Positions 1 through 11,400 of a stretch of 64,000 nt of DNA are shown piece after piece. Numbering within the stretch: the first letter of the stretch is position 1; each line of letters starts with the position of its first letter. Under the pieces are notes generated by a model. That model did no database searches and had not been told where the DNA came from. It saw only the letters and a list, made by a program, of their open reading frames with translations. A program made the position numbers and the translations under genes. Source of the DNA: Vespula vulgaris (taxonomy: Eukaryota > Arthropoda > Insecta > Hymenoptera > Vespidae); the NCBI RefSeq assembly GCF_905475345.1, contig NC_066588.1:11856473-11920472 (forward strand), read 5' to 3'.

Positions 1-410
1 TAAGTTATTAATATTATCGATAAATTCAACTACAACAAATTCTCTATGTTTAAAATCAACAGGGCAGTTTCATCCATTTTGATAAGGATGAAAACACACT
101 ATAAATGTTATTTTCGAAACAAAATAATTCTTTAATAATCAGAACAACTTTATCAACTTTTGTTATTTTTCCAAACATTCGTATTTATACGAATGAGAGT
201 AGAATTACCACAGATGAGTTATGATGAACTATTGGATTCGATTACAATGTAACTATCGATCGATCAAATTTCTACATTAGCCGCATTCCGAAGACCCACG
301 TAGCACGAGAACTATGATAATCGTTGCTGCGTTCCGAACCGTTTCGCTTCGCCTCCGGTAATGACATCGAAGCTGCAAGGTGAATCAGCATAGTAGAGAA
401 AGCGAATGAA

Positions 411-442
<32 letters not shown>

Positions 443-2085
443 CTAATTGCTAATTAGTAGTCGATAGACAGCTATAACCTTAGCAACCACCGAAATGCAT
501 GGTGCGATACATATGGGCCATTTCTATGTACAACGCATGTTCATCACTTCTCTTTCTCTCTAATATGATATTGAGGTGATCTTGCAATTGCCACACGTGC
601 AAACGATTATAAACGGTTTTAGAAGGGAGTTACATCGATTTAGATCAAACGAGATCGACAATAGAACTTGTAATCTACTTTTGAAACATATAATCAATCT
701 ACAATTTTCAATCGTAACACAGATCTCTCTTTTTTCTTTCTCTAATCGTATTAACGTCTGTCTCAAATTGATAAAAGAACGATCGTTCTTCCTCTTCCTT
801 GATATGTTACGAAAAGAACACTGTTATTCGTTTCGTGAAAAATCGTGTCTAACGTCGATTAATTTTCTCGGGTTCGCGTATAACTCGAGAACGAATGAAC
901 AACTAGATAAAACTGATGCGTTCTTATCCTGAAAAAAGATGCACTTTCACCTGATCGACGAGATATGTAATATCGGATTTCAGAAGAACATGGCTGCATT
1001 GTCGGAACGCTCTCGTTATTAATAACACCCAGGAGCTTATCGTAAATCGGGCACTTTCGCATCGTTATAAAAGAACAATTGTATAATGTAATGACCTGTG
1101 TCTGACATTCGTATCTGATAAATGGTCCCTTTCGTGTTAATGGCAACGGCGCTACGCGGACACTAATTCACGGTTCTTTGCTTGATAAAAACGATTAATA
1201 CCTATTTCAATTTCCCACGGAGCAAAAGATTGAAAGAGGTAGAGAAAGGGAGAAAGAGAAAGAGACAAAGACACTGAAAAAGAATAAAAATGTAAATTAT
1301 ACGGTCACGAAAACTACGAGCTATTTTTCCGCTGTACTATGAGAGAGAGAGAGAGAAAGAGAGAGAGCTTTCTTTTTATTTATTTATTTTTTTTTTTAAA
1401 TAAATGTTTCTAGCTTCCGTGCAAATAATTATATTTCTGTCTAACTATCGTGATGATTTCGATACAATTATTGACAAACCTGTAGTTAACTATGTAATAG
1501 TTTTGTATACACGTAAACATAATGCGTTATGAGTTGAATATAAGTGAATCAAATGAATGGTTTTCTCTTAAGAAATATGGAAAGATTTAAGTGGTAATCT
1601 TTGGAAAGAGAATTTTTTGTGATTTTTTATTCTTTATTGAAGAACTTTATTGTATAGTAGAAATGTATTAGTTCTATTAATGAGTAGAAACTCGTAGCGT
1701 TTTTGTAATATCGTAAACTAATATCATAAATTAATATCGTACAAACCATAACGCGTTTAAGATGCATTTTAAAATAATATACTTTTTAAAATCATATATT
1801 TTCTTAATGTTCGATTTGGTATTTATAATATAAATTTATAAGATTGCTATTTATTAAATTAGTATTTTTAAATATTTATTGTATATTTTAAGTAAATAAT
1901 TTATAATATAATAATATCAATTATCAAATTTATAATTAATATTATAATATAATGTCAGTACGTAATATAGATTATGCAACCCTGATGCAATTATTTAAAC
2001 TGATCATTTATTTTACTACACATTTATCATTAATTAATGGAAATACTGAGTAAATTGAACATCGATCAAGCAAATTTTTCATCTA
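1..2085. other. Gene-free AT-rich DNA
   Basis: I see no gene here. The stretch holds a (GA)n run at 410-437, a second GA-rich run at 1340-1367 followed by an (ATTT)n/poly-T patch near 1376-1400, and otherwise unique AT-rich sequence. Open frames at 576-932 (plus) and 859-1146 (minus) overlap on opposite strands, have no recognisable domain and look like chance. The far end, about 1950-2085, may include the untranslated 3' side of the retrotransposon relic that lies to the right, but no coding match continues there. Confidence 0.7.
410..437. repeat. (AG)n microsatellite
   Basis: Uninterrupted AG dinucleotide run of 14 units, directly visible. It is the first of many GA/CT runs in the window. 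Confidence 0.95.
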
Positions 2086-4707
2086 CATTGATTTTATTAA
2101 GGTCCCGTAGATTAGTAATTTGTTATTAATTGTAATTATTTGAAATTGAGAGTTTCTTGAAAATAATTTAGAGTTCCTATTTCCTTCTTCTTTCGTTTTT
2201 ATTTCTTTGATTTTTTATCTGATATATGTTTGTTCCATATTAAGTTTTCTATCTAAATGAAGTACGTGATATTTAACGAAATCTGTTTGCGGGATTTTCG
2301 AGTTTTGAAAGTTGATTTTAGAAAACGAATTTTATCGAGTATAATTTTATCGAGTGAATTAATTTTATTTTATATTTTTCATTCACTTTGTTGAATTAAT
2401 TTTCATTTTATTGGCTTTTGTCCTGTTTTATATTTTATTTGAATTTGCATGTTTGTTGTTGCTATTTTAATATTCTTTTATCTAGATAGTTATATCATTT
2501 ATAAATATATATATATTTAAGTATTTAATTCAGATGATACATCCCCAGTGAACAAAGAGTATAATATGAGTCCAAGGACATTTTCTTGTAACCTGTACAC
2601 CTGTATAAATCTTTTTAAGTTTATAGATTGCATTGTTAATATTAACATAGAAATATCTATTTGTAATGTACGAAGAGATGATTGATTGTGAGTAAATATT
2701 CCTTGTTAATGCTGATTGCAGGAGTTTTTTAAATAACCTTTTATGTCAAACTTTATTCAATGCTTTCTCTTCATTTAAAAATACCATAATACAATAATTG
2801 CCTTTTTCCATAGAATGGAACATGTTGTTTGTCATTCTGTGAATTTATTCTATTTTATTGTGATTTTTCCTGAATACAAATTGATGATCTGGAATTTAAA
2901 TATTTTATTGTTAATTTTCTTGATTATATTTTTTTTCGAATAATTATTTCTATTATTTTAAAAATAATTGAGAGAAGAGATAATTCAGAATTTTTGTTCG
3001 ATCTTTATATTATTTCAGTACATTCATAAATTTGTAAAAAGTATTCTATTCTGAAGATTGTGTTAATCAGAATTGTTAAATATTTCACTTCTTTTTACAA
3101 AAATACTTTTAGCATTTTTATCGTTAAGAAAATGTTCTTTAGATCTTTAATTATCGCGTAGATTTCTTTGCGAGATTGTTCTTTAGATTATTAATTATCT
3201 AAAGGTAATACATTTCTTATTTTTTTATTTACTTATGATCTTATAAGTGATTGTTATTATTAAATGAGATATTTGTGATCAATTTATGAATATTTCTATC
3301 CAAACACCATGGTTTCTGTTTGATCTTTTACAGATTTTGTTTAATATCAGTTTTAAATTAGAAGTCTTAAATTAGAAATATAGGAATGATTGGACTTTTA
3401 ATTTTTCTTTATAAATATCCACAATGAATATCTTGTCCTTTTGATATCATCTAAATTCTTAATAAAGTTTACAAAGTTATTGTTATCTCTATTCTAAACT
3501 TTGTCTTTTTGGATTTTATTCAAGTGAATAAATTCAATTGAATTTTTTGTTTTAGTCATTCTGTAATTTGCCGTCGCTCTTTTACGTTTATCTCATTTTT
3601 GATTAAGTCTATAATGTACATATGTTGAATATTTTGTTACCATTCATTACGTTTTGCAAAGTTATCGTTATTTCTATTTTAAATGTTTTTTTCGATTTTA
3701 TTCGAATACATTTAAACGAATCTTTTGTTTCAGCCATCCTGTAATTTGCCATTGCTGTCTTACATTTATCTCGTTTTTGATTAAGTCTATAATGTACGTA
3801 TGTTGGATATTTTGTTATCATTTATTATGTTGTTTTCTATCTCGTCGAGACGGTATACAGGGGTTTCTATTATGAAAGTTAGTATTTCTGTTGGTATTTA
3901 TATGTCCTATGCATTTTTTAAAAGTATACCACAGTTTGAATCGTTATTTATGAATTCTCTACAATTTAAACAGTTTGTTAAGCTGTTCGTTAGTAGTTAC
4001 ATTTTCATCAGTTGTCATTCTTTGTTTAATTTCGAAAATTGTAAATGCGTGGTCTAAAGATAGTTCCATTCGATAGACAGATCCTTCATTTTTAATATCA
4101 AGGTTATTATCAATGATTCTTATGTTTGATACATGGGATATTTTGTTTATATTTGTTGAATAATATGTAAGTCTTCCTGATGAGTATACCTTTAGTTATT
4201 TACTTAGAAATTTATGCTAGAATTTTATTCTTCAGTTGTTTGCTTACTGTATAACGAAATGTTATCCTAGAAATATAATGAATCCTTATCATTAGAATTA
4301 TTCAATCAAAAGTTTTAGTAATTATACTTCGTATTGAAGTCTCTCAATGTTAGAAACTGAAGTTGTATTTTTATCTTGCTATTGTGTGTCTTGATGAACA
4401 GTGATACTAATGAAATATGAATATTGTATGTTTTCAATTTAATATCGATTGTAAAGTCGATTGTATTTTCTTTTGTTCGATGTGTTTCTAATGTTTCTTT
4501 TCTTATTTTCTTTTTTTTTACAGAATTCTGATTCTCTCTGTGCCCTGCCACTTGCGTGTAAATTGCGGATAATAATTATAGTTTAGGATTTTTAAACGTG
4601 ATTTTCTTGTATCAAGTGTTTCTAATATAGAAATAATATAAATATCTAGCCAACTCGAAAATATTTTTATTACGAATAAATTCTTTTTCCAATTCGTTGC
4701 TATTCCA
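2086..4707 (-). pseudogene. ORF2 relic: endonuclease + reverse transcriptase
   Basis: EN part: WNSN (start, about 4696-4707), ETL in place of the usual SETH (about 4614-4622, followed by RKSRLKI), RDFNTKYNY in place of the GGDFNAKH-type motif (4318-4344), LTYYSTN...INKISH in place of the usual PTYWPTD...KIPD (4131-4188), and LSLDH in place of the S-S-D-H catalytic motif (4049-4063). Linker: FREFINND at 3930-3960, then a block with QQWQITGWLKQKIRLN (near 3720-3765) and YSLW. RT part: KEIYAIIKDLKN through KYLTILINTIFRIEYF (3038-3169, fingers region); IPDHQFVFRKNH and then MVFLNEEKALNKV (about 2740-2895), where the first catalytic Asp of motif A reads Asn; VLGLILYSLFTGDV (motif B); FINDITI at about 2482-2505, where the F/YADD motif should be; NKMKINSTK (2386-2412); NLIWNKHISDKK (2211-2246); NNKLLIY (in 2086-2154). 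At least two reading-frame changes and more than ten stops separate these pieces. The protein would have been about 850-900 residues; the C-terminal end after NNKLLIY is missing. It is non-functional. Confidence 0.88.
3472..3836. repeat. 185-bp tandem duplication inside the retrotransposon relic
   Basis: Copy A (3472-3656) and copy B (3657-about 3836) both start with caaagttat and share the order GTTAT-rich start, TTTATTC, TCTGTAATTTGCC or its variant, TTTTTGATTAAGTCTATAATG, ATATGTTG and ATTTTGTTA. Scattered substitutions separate them. On the minus strand both copies read as the EN-RT linker (copy B gives QQWQITGWLKQKIRLN, copy A the equivalent RRQITE-LKQKIQLN), so the duplication copied part of ORF2 after or during its decay. 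Confidence 0.9.
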
Positions 4708-4729
4708 TTAAATTGTTCTAATTTTTTTT

Positions 4730-5010
4730 TTTCGATTCTTGTAGCAATTTTGTCAGAAGGTTTAATATAATTAATAAACTTTTTATTAGTTTTTCTATTT
4801 TTTGTTTTTAATTATTTTCATTTATTCATCCTCTTACGAACTTGTTATTTGATTCGTTGTAAGTATTGTTATCTCTGCACAAATTTCGACAATTTTGTTA
4901 TTTATAATCAGAACCGGTATTCGATTATTAGATGTGTTTGAATTAGTAATATTTATTTGTTTGAATATTTCTAACAATGAATCTATGTTAATTTGGATAA
5001 AGATAGGAAA
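4730..5010 (-). pseudogene. ORF1 (Gag-like) relic of the same element
   Basis: Immediately upstream of the EN start, in element orientation, two stretches resemble parts of Jockey-type ORF1. PIFIQINIDSLLEIFKQI (4939-5010) looks like the N-terminal P-I-F-I motif region before the RNA-binding domain. KIEKLIKSLLIILNLLTKLL (4730-4808) looks like the hydrophobic, coiled C-terminal tail that precedes the ORF2 start. ORF1 normally binds the element RNA and forms the RNP. The CCHC zinc knuckles that should lie between these pieces are not visible, and the spacing is too short, so an internal deletion is likely. The match is weaker than for ORF2 and rests on position plus two short motifs. Confidence 0.5.
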
Positions 5011-5300
5011 TGATTTCGTTTATCAATTCTTAATTTAGATTCCGTAATACCCACCTGTTAATTATGAATCTATTAATCATTTTGTTCTTAAATATCATTC
5101 GACTATTTTTATTTTCATTCTTGCTAATTCTTAATAAACAACCTGCTTTCTTTCTTTTTTCTTTATTAAATAACTTGTTTGTAATTGTATTTTCTATGTT
5201 TGTTTCAATTTCCGAATAGTAAGTTCTGAATAATCATGATTCGAAGTTGTTGGATAGTTGTTCATTGTTGTTAGTGCATGCTCGATAGTATCTGTTAACT

Positions 5301-6714
5301 CAACGAAGCAGAATATTAATATCTATTAAAATTATTAAGAACCATTAGACGATCTAATTTGAAACCGTTATCTCTTTTGTTATTTGAAGAATTATTGATA
5401 ACGATTTATCATATACTTTTTTATATTTACTATGCACTACCTTTATTTCTTTATTACTTTGCACTTATCGGATTCTGACCTGTCGGAAGCACTTAAGGAT
5501 GCGTCAACAGTCTTGAAAGGTTCGACAGAAACTTCTACGATGAAAGTGCGTGATCGATAAATGAAGGGATGTTAATAATGCGTGAAAAGTAAGAATATTT
5601 CAGAAGGTTAAGCGAGGAGAATAGGTTTCCTGTTGGAAACGCAAATTACAAATAATAAATTATTTATTAAGGATTATAGATCATGATCGTAACGATATTT
5701 TCTAGCAAATATTTTTTTTTTAATCGCTATCGAATAAACAGTGGAGAAAAGATAAAAAGGAGATACTTTTGACTTAGCACGAAATCCCGAACGTTACTAA
5801 TTTTCTTTATTTTCTTTTATTTTCTTTTATTATCGAGAAAAAAAAAGAAAAATGAGATACGGAAGGTGCAAAGATAAAAAGAGAAGAAAAGAAGAATATG
5901 AGATTTTTACGATATCTCTCACTTTTCTTGGAAACAAGTAAAATGATTGACGTCTCGACGATGAGACGTACAAGCAGTCAAAAGGAAACGAGCGTGCAGT
6001 ATCCCATCTTCCATCTCATCTTCTCCTTCTCCTTTTCCTATCTTTCCTTCGTAGACAGAAAGGACAGCGTATTAAGCGTTGCACGTTCGTAGACACCGAT
6101 TATACCGTCAAGATGAGTTATCCGTGAAACGTAGGACACAAAACGTAAGTCAACTACCGGACATGTGAGTTTCCCGTATTTATTGCACGCTCGTTAAAGT
6201 CTTCCTTTACGAGCGTAGATCAAATCGTGTTAACATCTGTCGTAATTGATCGTGGCTTTCTCGGATTCGAATTGTATTCTCCGATTAAAACTGAGAATAG
6301 ATTGTGATTTTCTTCTCGAAAGCTCTTATTACTTTATTATTGCAATGGTTCAATTTAAACGAACTCGAATAACTCTAATAATAAAAGAAAAGATATCAAG
6401 AAAATGAAGTTAAGTTTAAGTAGATCGATAACTCGATAAGAATCCTGATGTTATATACCGGATATTATTGAAGTTTATTTAACGATATAGAAAAAGTTGC
6501 TGTGAAATCGATCGTCTTTAAACGGTGTTGTTTGAAGCACACAGCATACTAATCAAGGTTAAAGATTTTACGAAGGAAGGGTCATATAAGAAGAGATGTT
6601 TAACGGGACGGTATCTGAAACGTTATGATCCTGATATTAATAATAATTTCGAGTAAAATTATATTAATGAAAAGCAAACGATGAAAGAAAGAGATTGAAG
6701 ATTAACGGAATGGA
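5301..6714. other. Gene-free unique DNA
   Basis: I see no gene and no strong repeat. AT-rich sequence with A/T homopolymers and an (ATTTTCTTTT)-like patch at 5800-5832. The plus-strand frame at 5898-6092 has no domain and I treat it as chance. Confidence 0.6.
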
Positions 6715-6875
6715 AAATATGTTTAAAAAGAAGGAAAATAAAAAAGAGGCAAAAATAGGAAAAAAAAATAAGTGTAAAAGAAGACAACGAGGGAAAAAGA
6801 TATGTTTGAAAAGAAGAAAAAAAAATGTGAAAATAGGAAAAGAATAAGTGTAAAAGAAGACAACGATGGAAAAAA
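6715..6875. repeat. Diverged short tandem duplication (76-82 bp)
   Basis: Two adjacent copies share atatgttt (6717 and 6799), a purine-rich A/G middle with aaaatagga, and gtgtaaaagaagacaacga (6772 and 6848). The spacing of 82 and 76 bp shows small indels between the copies. No coding meaning is evident. Confidence 0.85.
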
Positions 6876-7059
6876 AAAATTCGCGCCGTTTAAACGGACG
6901 ATCGATCGAGATTTATCGTTTTTACACTTTGAGAATGAAACCGGCTTCGACTATAATGGTAATTACGCTCGTTACGTTGGTAATTCGATGATCGGAGGAC
7001 CTTTGGCCGAGCGTGCACCTATCTGATGCACGGTACTGTGGAATTCAAGCGCTCGAGCT

Positions 7060-7480
7060 TCACGAAGAAAGAGAGAGAGAGAGAGATCCATGAGGAGAAG
7101 AAAAAGAATAAGAAGAAAAGAGAAAATGAGAAAATAAGAGGACAGAGAAACAAAAAAGAGAGAGAGAGAGAGAGAAAGACAAGAAAGAAAGGAATAAGAC
7201 GAGTAAGAGCTCGAGAAGAGAGGAAGAAGATTTATCGTTCAGTTCTGAAGATATGGAAGGTGAAGAAACTTATTTGCGGAGTATGTATGAAAAAGAAATC
7301 AATATTTAAAAGATATAGCTAACGTGAAAGCGAGCAAGAGAGAAAAAGAGAGAGAGAGAAAGAGAGAGAGAGGGGGCGAATGAGAGAGAAAAAAAAGATA
7401 TAAAAAAGAGAGAGAGAGGGAGAGCGAGAGAAAAAAGAAACAAAAAGGAATAGAGAGAGAGAGAGGGAGAGAAAGTAAAT
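7060..7480. repeat. Purine-rich (GA)n-type tract
   Basis: The plus strand is almost entirely A and G over about 400 bp, with many short GA runs (7072-7086, 7156-7173, 7346-7372, 7407-7426, 7454-7466) broken by AAA and GGG. Frames that read as K/R/E-rich protein (7026-7322) are low-complexity translations of this tract and not a supported gene. Confidence 0.85.
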
Positions 7481-7859
7481 GAATGAATTCACGTAACGCG
7501 TCGGGAATTTTTCAGAGAAGAGAAAAAATGAAGCGAGCGTAATTATAAACGGAGGATAATTTTATGCAAATTTTATTCATCTAAATTTACGCCGCGACTA
7601 AATCGCTTTAAAGAGAGAAAGAGAGAGAAAGAAAGAGAGGGTGGGGAGAGGAACAGAACGAACAGAATTACCTATAAAAATAATTCCCGAGTGGAAAGGG
7701 TTTTAATTCACTAATATATATTTCGAGAGAGAAAAAAGATACCTATTCTTCGTCGACAATAGTAATCGTTATTATTCCTAAGAGTAATCTTGCTCAATCC
7801 TATTTGTCTCTTTAACGTATATACACGTTACATACGTACATTTGGTACTAACAAAAGTC

Positions 7860-7930
7860 CTCCATCTTGTTCTTCTTCTTCTTCTTCTTACCTATCTCTC
7901 TTTCTCTCTCTTTCTCTTTCTCTCTGTCTC
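7860..7930. repeat. (CTT)n and CT-rich pyrimidine tract
   Basis: A (CTT)n run at about 7870-7890 is followed by CT repeats to about 7926, so the plus strand is pyrimidine-rich here in contrast with the purine-rich block just upstream. Confidence 0.85.
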
Positions 7931-8104
7931 AGAAAACCTTTCCTCTGTCTTTACTTCCACGCTTTAATCTCTACGATGCTTCTACGGTACTACTTGCCAG
8001 CTTCTGTCTAGCTCTATGACGCGTCGTGTACAGGGCGAATACGTATAAAGACGACTGTGCGTTTGAATGTCGGTTTACATGCGCCTGGATGGCCTCCAGT
8101 AAGC

Positions 8105-8108
<4 letters not shown>

Positions 8109-8152
<44 letters not shown>
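8109..8152. repeat. (GA)22 microsatellite
   Basis: Perfect GA run of 44 bp. It is followed about 120 bp downstream by a CT tract, so the two can pair as a large imperfect inverted repeat. Confidence 0.95.
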
Positions 8153-8154
<2 letters not shown>

Positions 8155-8264
8155 CTTCTCGTTGGTCTGTGAACTGGTGCATTGAGTGCCAGAGTCGTAT
8201 TGCAAGGATCACGAGCTTGAAATTGCCTAGAATATTACCTCGCTTTGATTTCAACCATATTCTG

Positions 8265-8268
<4 letters not shown>

Positions 8269-8304
<36 letters not shown>

Positions 8305-8364
8305 TCTCTCTCTGTGGCTCTCTCTTTCTCTTTTTCTCTCTTACTCTTTCTCTTTCACTCGTTC
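8269..8364. repeat. CT-rich tract opposite in sense to 8109-8152
   Basis: Begins with a short CTGT/CT mix, then a CT run of about 25 bp and interrupted TTTCTC units. It lies in inverted orientation relative to the GA run at 8109-8152. Confidence 0.9.
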
Positions 8365-8450
8365 TCCTTCAACACTGTCTAAAACGCACATTATTTCAAG
8401 CAGGAAAACGGAAAAGAAAGAAAAGCTTACACGTCTTATTCGTAAGGTAA

Positions 8451-11400
8451 TTGTATTAAATTAGCCTTTTCTATCTACAGGTGTTGGAATTTATATGATC
8501 TCTTTTTCATCTTCTCTTTTTCAATAACGAATCAAATAAACGAATAAAGAAAAACGAAAAGTTTTTTCACTGTCAATACAGTGAGGAATAACTTTTATGA
8601 AACTTTCATGCCATAAATCCATAGTCGTCGTAAAGCAATTTTGGTGGAACCGTGAATATGGATATCGATCACAGAAGTAATCCGGGATTTTATGAATTTC
8701 GACGAGTATTTTTGAAAATCTCGGAGGTCTTTGGATTTCAGAAGGATTCACTCTTATTCGGTATATATAGATAGGTATACGTATTTCTTTTTTTTTTTTT
8801 ATTTTTAAATATGAAATTCTTCGAATATTAACCGTACGAGATTAATAGAGAAGTAAGATAACGAAGTTAGACAGTTCTTATATTTATCGGTCTAATTAAT
8901 CTATTCTCAAATTAATTTCAATCGATCTGATTGAATGATGTATGATTGACATGAATGTATGTATAGAGCGAATTCATCCTCGCCAAAGAAGATCCTACAT
9001 CCTAATTGTTTCATCATTGAGAACCATTGAGAATCGAATAAAATTATAACTACTTGTTTTCAAAACGCCACGTGATTATTTTGAAATTTTTTTCAGAAAA
9101 AAGTTAGTGCTTAAATTTACGATCAATACGAAATTGAAAATGTCGTGAAATTGAAAAATTGTTAATTTTCTTAATAATAATAAAACAGAAATCTTAAATG
9201 CAATATTTGTATAATATATAAAAATTTCAATTTATTTATTATAAATATTGACAAAGGATAGACGCAAATATTGAGATATTGCTGTGGTCTAATACTTGAA
9301 TTAATTCAATTACTTACTTACTCGATGATCATATTAAATTTTGACAATAAAACGAAAGATCTAGTTGATAATCAATACGTCCAAATAATATATTCTTTTG
9401 AATTTGATATTAAAAGATTTTAGAATAAACTTTCTCAGAAGTTTCTCATAATTATATTTATAATTATATATTTTATAATTACAGTTGAAAATGATTTATC
9501 TCCCATAATAATTTTGAAATAATTAAAAATCATTTTGGGGAAGGAAGGAATACTTCACCTCTCTCACAAAATCTTATTTAGTTATTTACATTCCATAAAA
9601 TTTATATTTATCAATAAAATAAAAATATTATCATATTCATTCAAAATATAATCATTCGCAAACTAACTCAGAGGCATAACTATAGTATTACATTTCTCCA
9701 TTAATTCGTCGAATTAAATCTTCATATTGTCTAGAAGATAATCGATATTCGTGATTGTGATTTGTATCGAAATCATAATCCGAAAAGATGAGAAATGGAT
9801 TTCAGTTTTCATGCGTTAAAAATATTATTCAGAAAAAATAATGTCAGGCACTTGTTACTAAATAATTCGTAATAGTAATCGTATGTTATAGAACAAAGTA
9901 CCTCTTATAACGTTGCTCGTAATAAGTGTGCAATATACGCGTACAGTAAAAAGTATCCTCTAAGAGCCGTAAGTTAAAGTGTGGATGTTATACTGTCCAT
10001 AACTTAGGGTACTTACAAAAAGGATAATTTTACGATTCAACCTATTTTGAGATTTAAGTTTATTCGCAAGAATAATACATCTCGACTTGGGACATGTATT
10101 ACGCACCAGTTTATAACGTCATTCGTTTTTATTTTATTTATATTCTTTTATTTTTACATGCTCCATCGTCGTCAAGACAGATGGAATGAATTTAGAATTG
10201 ATATCTTTAGTAATTTTTTTTCATCAAAAAAAAATAAAATATCAAATAATAATCATCAAATAAGTAATATTATACCTGTAAGATACGCGAACGAAGTTGG
10301 ATCCTTGAGTGATTTAAATTCAAATCTTTTGATTTCTAAGTGACTTTTTTAGGCCATTAAAGTATCAAGCCATTAGGCTACTCTTCTCACAAATGTCTAC
10401 TTTATTGGAAATGAAAATATTCGCCCTCTTGTATCAATAGTTTCTTTTCCTTTTTGTCGGTTTTTACGTTTATATTTTTAAGATCATAATCTTGTAAAAA
10501 TTTCTAATAGAAGAATAACCCTGTTAATATCAAACAGTAATCAGATTTCGTGTAAATTTGAAGAAGGTATAAAACGTTAATATGTTACTAGAAATGTATA
10601 CTGTCTAATTATTGACTCATCTATTACACCGATTCATCCTTTGGTATCCCTTTGATACATACGAGGTTTAATCACTCAAGTTAAAATTTCGTGAAAGTAT
10701 ATTCTCTTTTTTATAAATACTACAATTTTTTTTTCTGTACGAGAGCAAACAGAGTTCTATACGTTTATGTAACTAAGAGTTCTGTTGGATAGACATCTTT
10801 CTATATACACGAAGAACGATCACACACGTATTCGACATGTTTGTACTCACTGTTCATCCAAGAAAACTTAGCTTAGATACTTATTTACAAACCATTTGCA
10901 GGATTTGAAGATTTTCTTTTTATTATAATTACAAAGAATAAGGTAATCTTTCCTTGTCTTTAACAAATAAGAATACTTTCGATAATAACAATGAATTATT
11001 CGTATTAGCAATTTCATCGTTAACGGGTACGTTCTCATTTTTTGCGAATAAAAAAAAAATGAATAAAAAAGGATCGAAATATTAATGACTTTACCTTTCA
11101 AAATTTCACTTAGTTTTATCATCATCATAATTTTTATGCATTAACATTATATTCGTGTTATAAGCTCCGCGTAATACTTAACCTAGTTTTATTCATTTCA
11201 CTTTTATGAGTTTAGAACGATCGCTACTACATCATAGTTAACATTACAATGTTCATATTCTAATGAGTTATATCGAAACGAACAGTTAAAATATTCATTT
11301 AATATTGCAAATATCTTTATGTTTCACGAGATATTCTAAAAAGTAACGACAAAATCGATTTAACAATTCCATTAATTTCGAAGATAAAAAGAATTTTTAC

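Larger units (their letters stand above)
2086..5300 (-). mobile_element. Decayed Jockey-type non-LTR retrotransposon
   Basis: Reading the minus strand from about 5.0 kb down to 2.09 kb gives, in the correct order, fragments of an ORF1 protein, an apurinic-type endonuclease (EN), an EN-RT linker and a reverse transcriptase (RT). They are spread over several frames with many stop codons. Diagnostic pieces are DFNTKY (4318-4344), LSLDH (4049-4063), YSLW (3419-3433), IPDHQFVFRKNH (about 2860-2895), SYITNRYFYVNINNA plus YTGV (about 2596-2670), and VLGLILYSLFTGDVSS (about 2522-2582). These match the layout known for the Jockey clade of LINEs, which copy themselves by target-primed reverse transcription in the nucleus. 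The right boundary is uncertain: coding similarity is convincing to about 5010, and 5010-5300 is included only because the reading there could be the ORF1 N-terminus. No poly-A tail or target-site duplication was found, and the 3' end after the RT appears deleted. The copy is dead. Clade assignment (Jockey rather than CR1 or another relative) is from motif wording remembered by eye. Confidence 0.88.

Noticed and set aside
3609..4551. Minus-strand frames 3609-3821 and 4315-4551 as separate small genes
   Set aside because: Both are fragments of the decayed retrotransposon ORF2 and are annotated as part of that relic.
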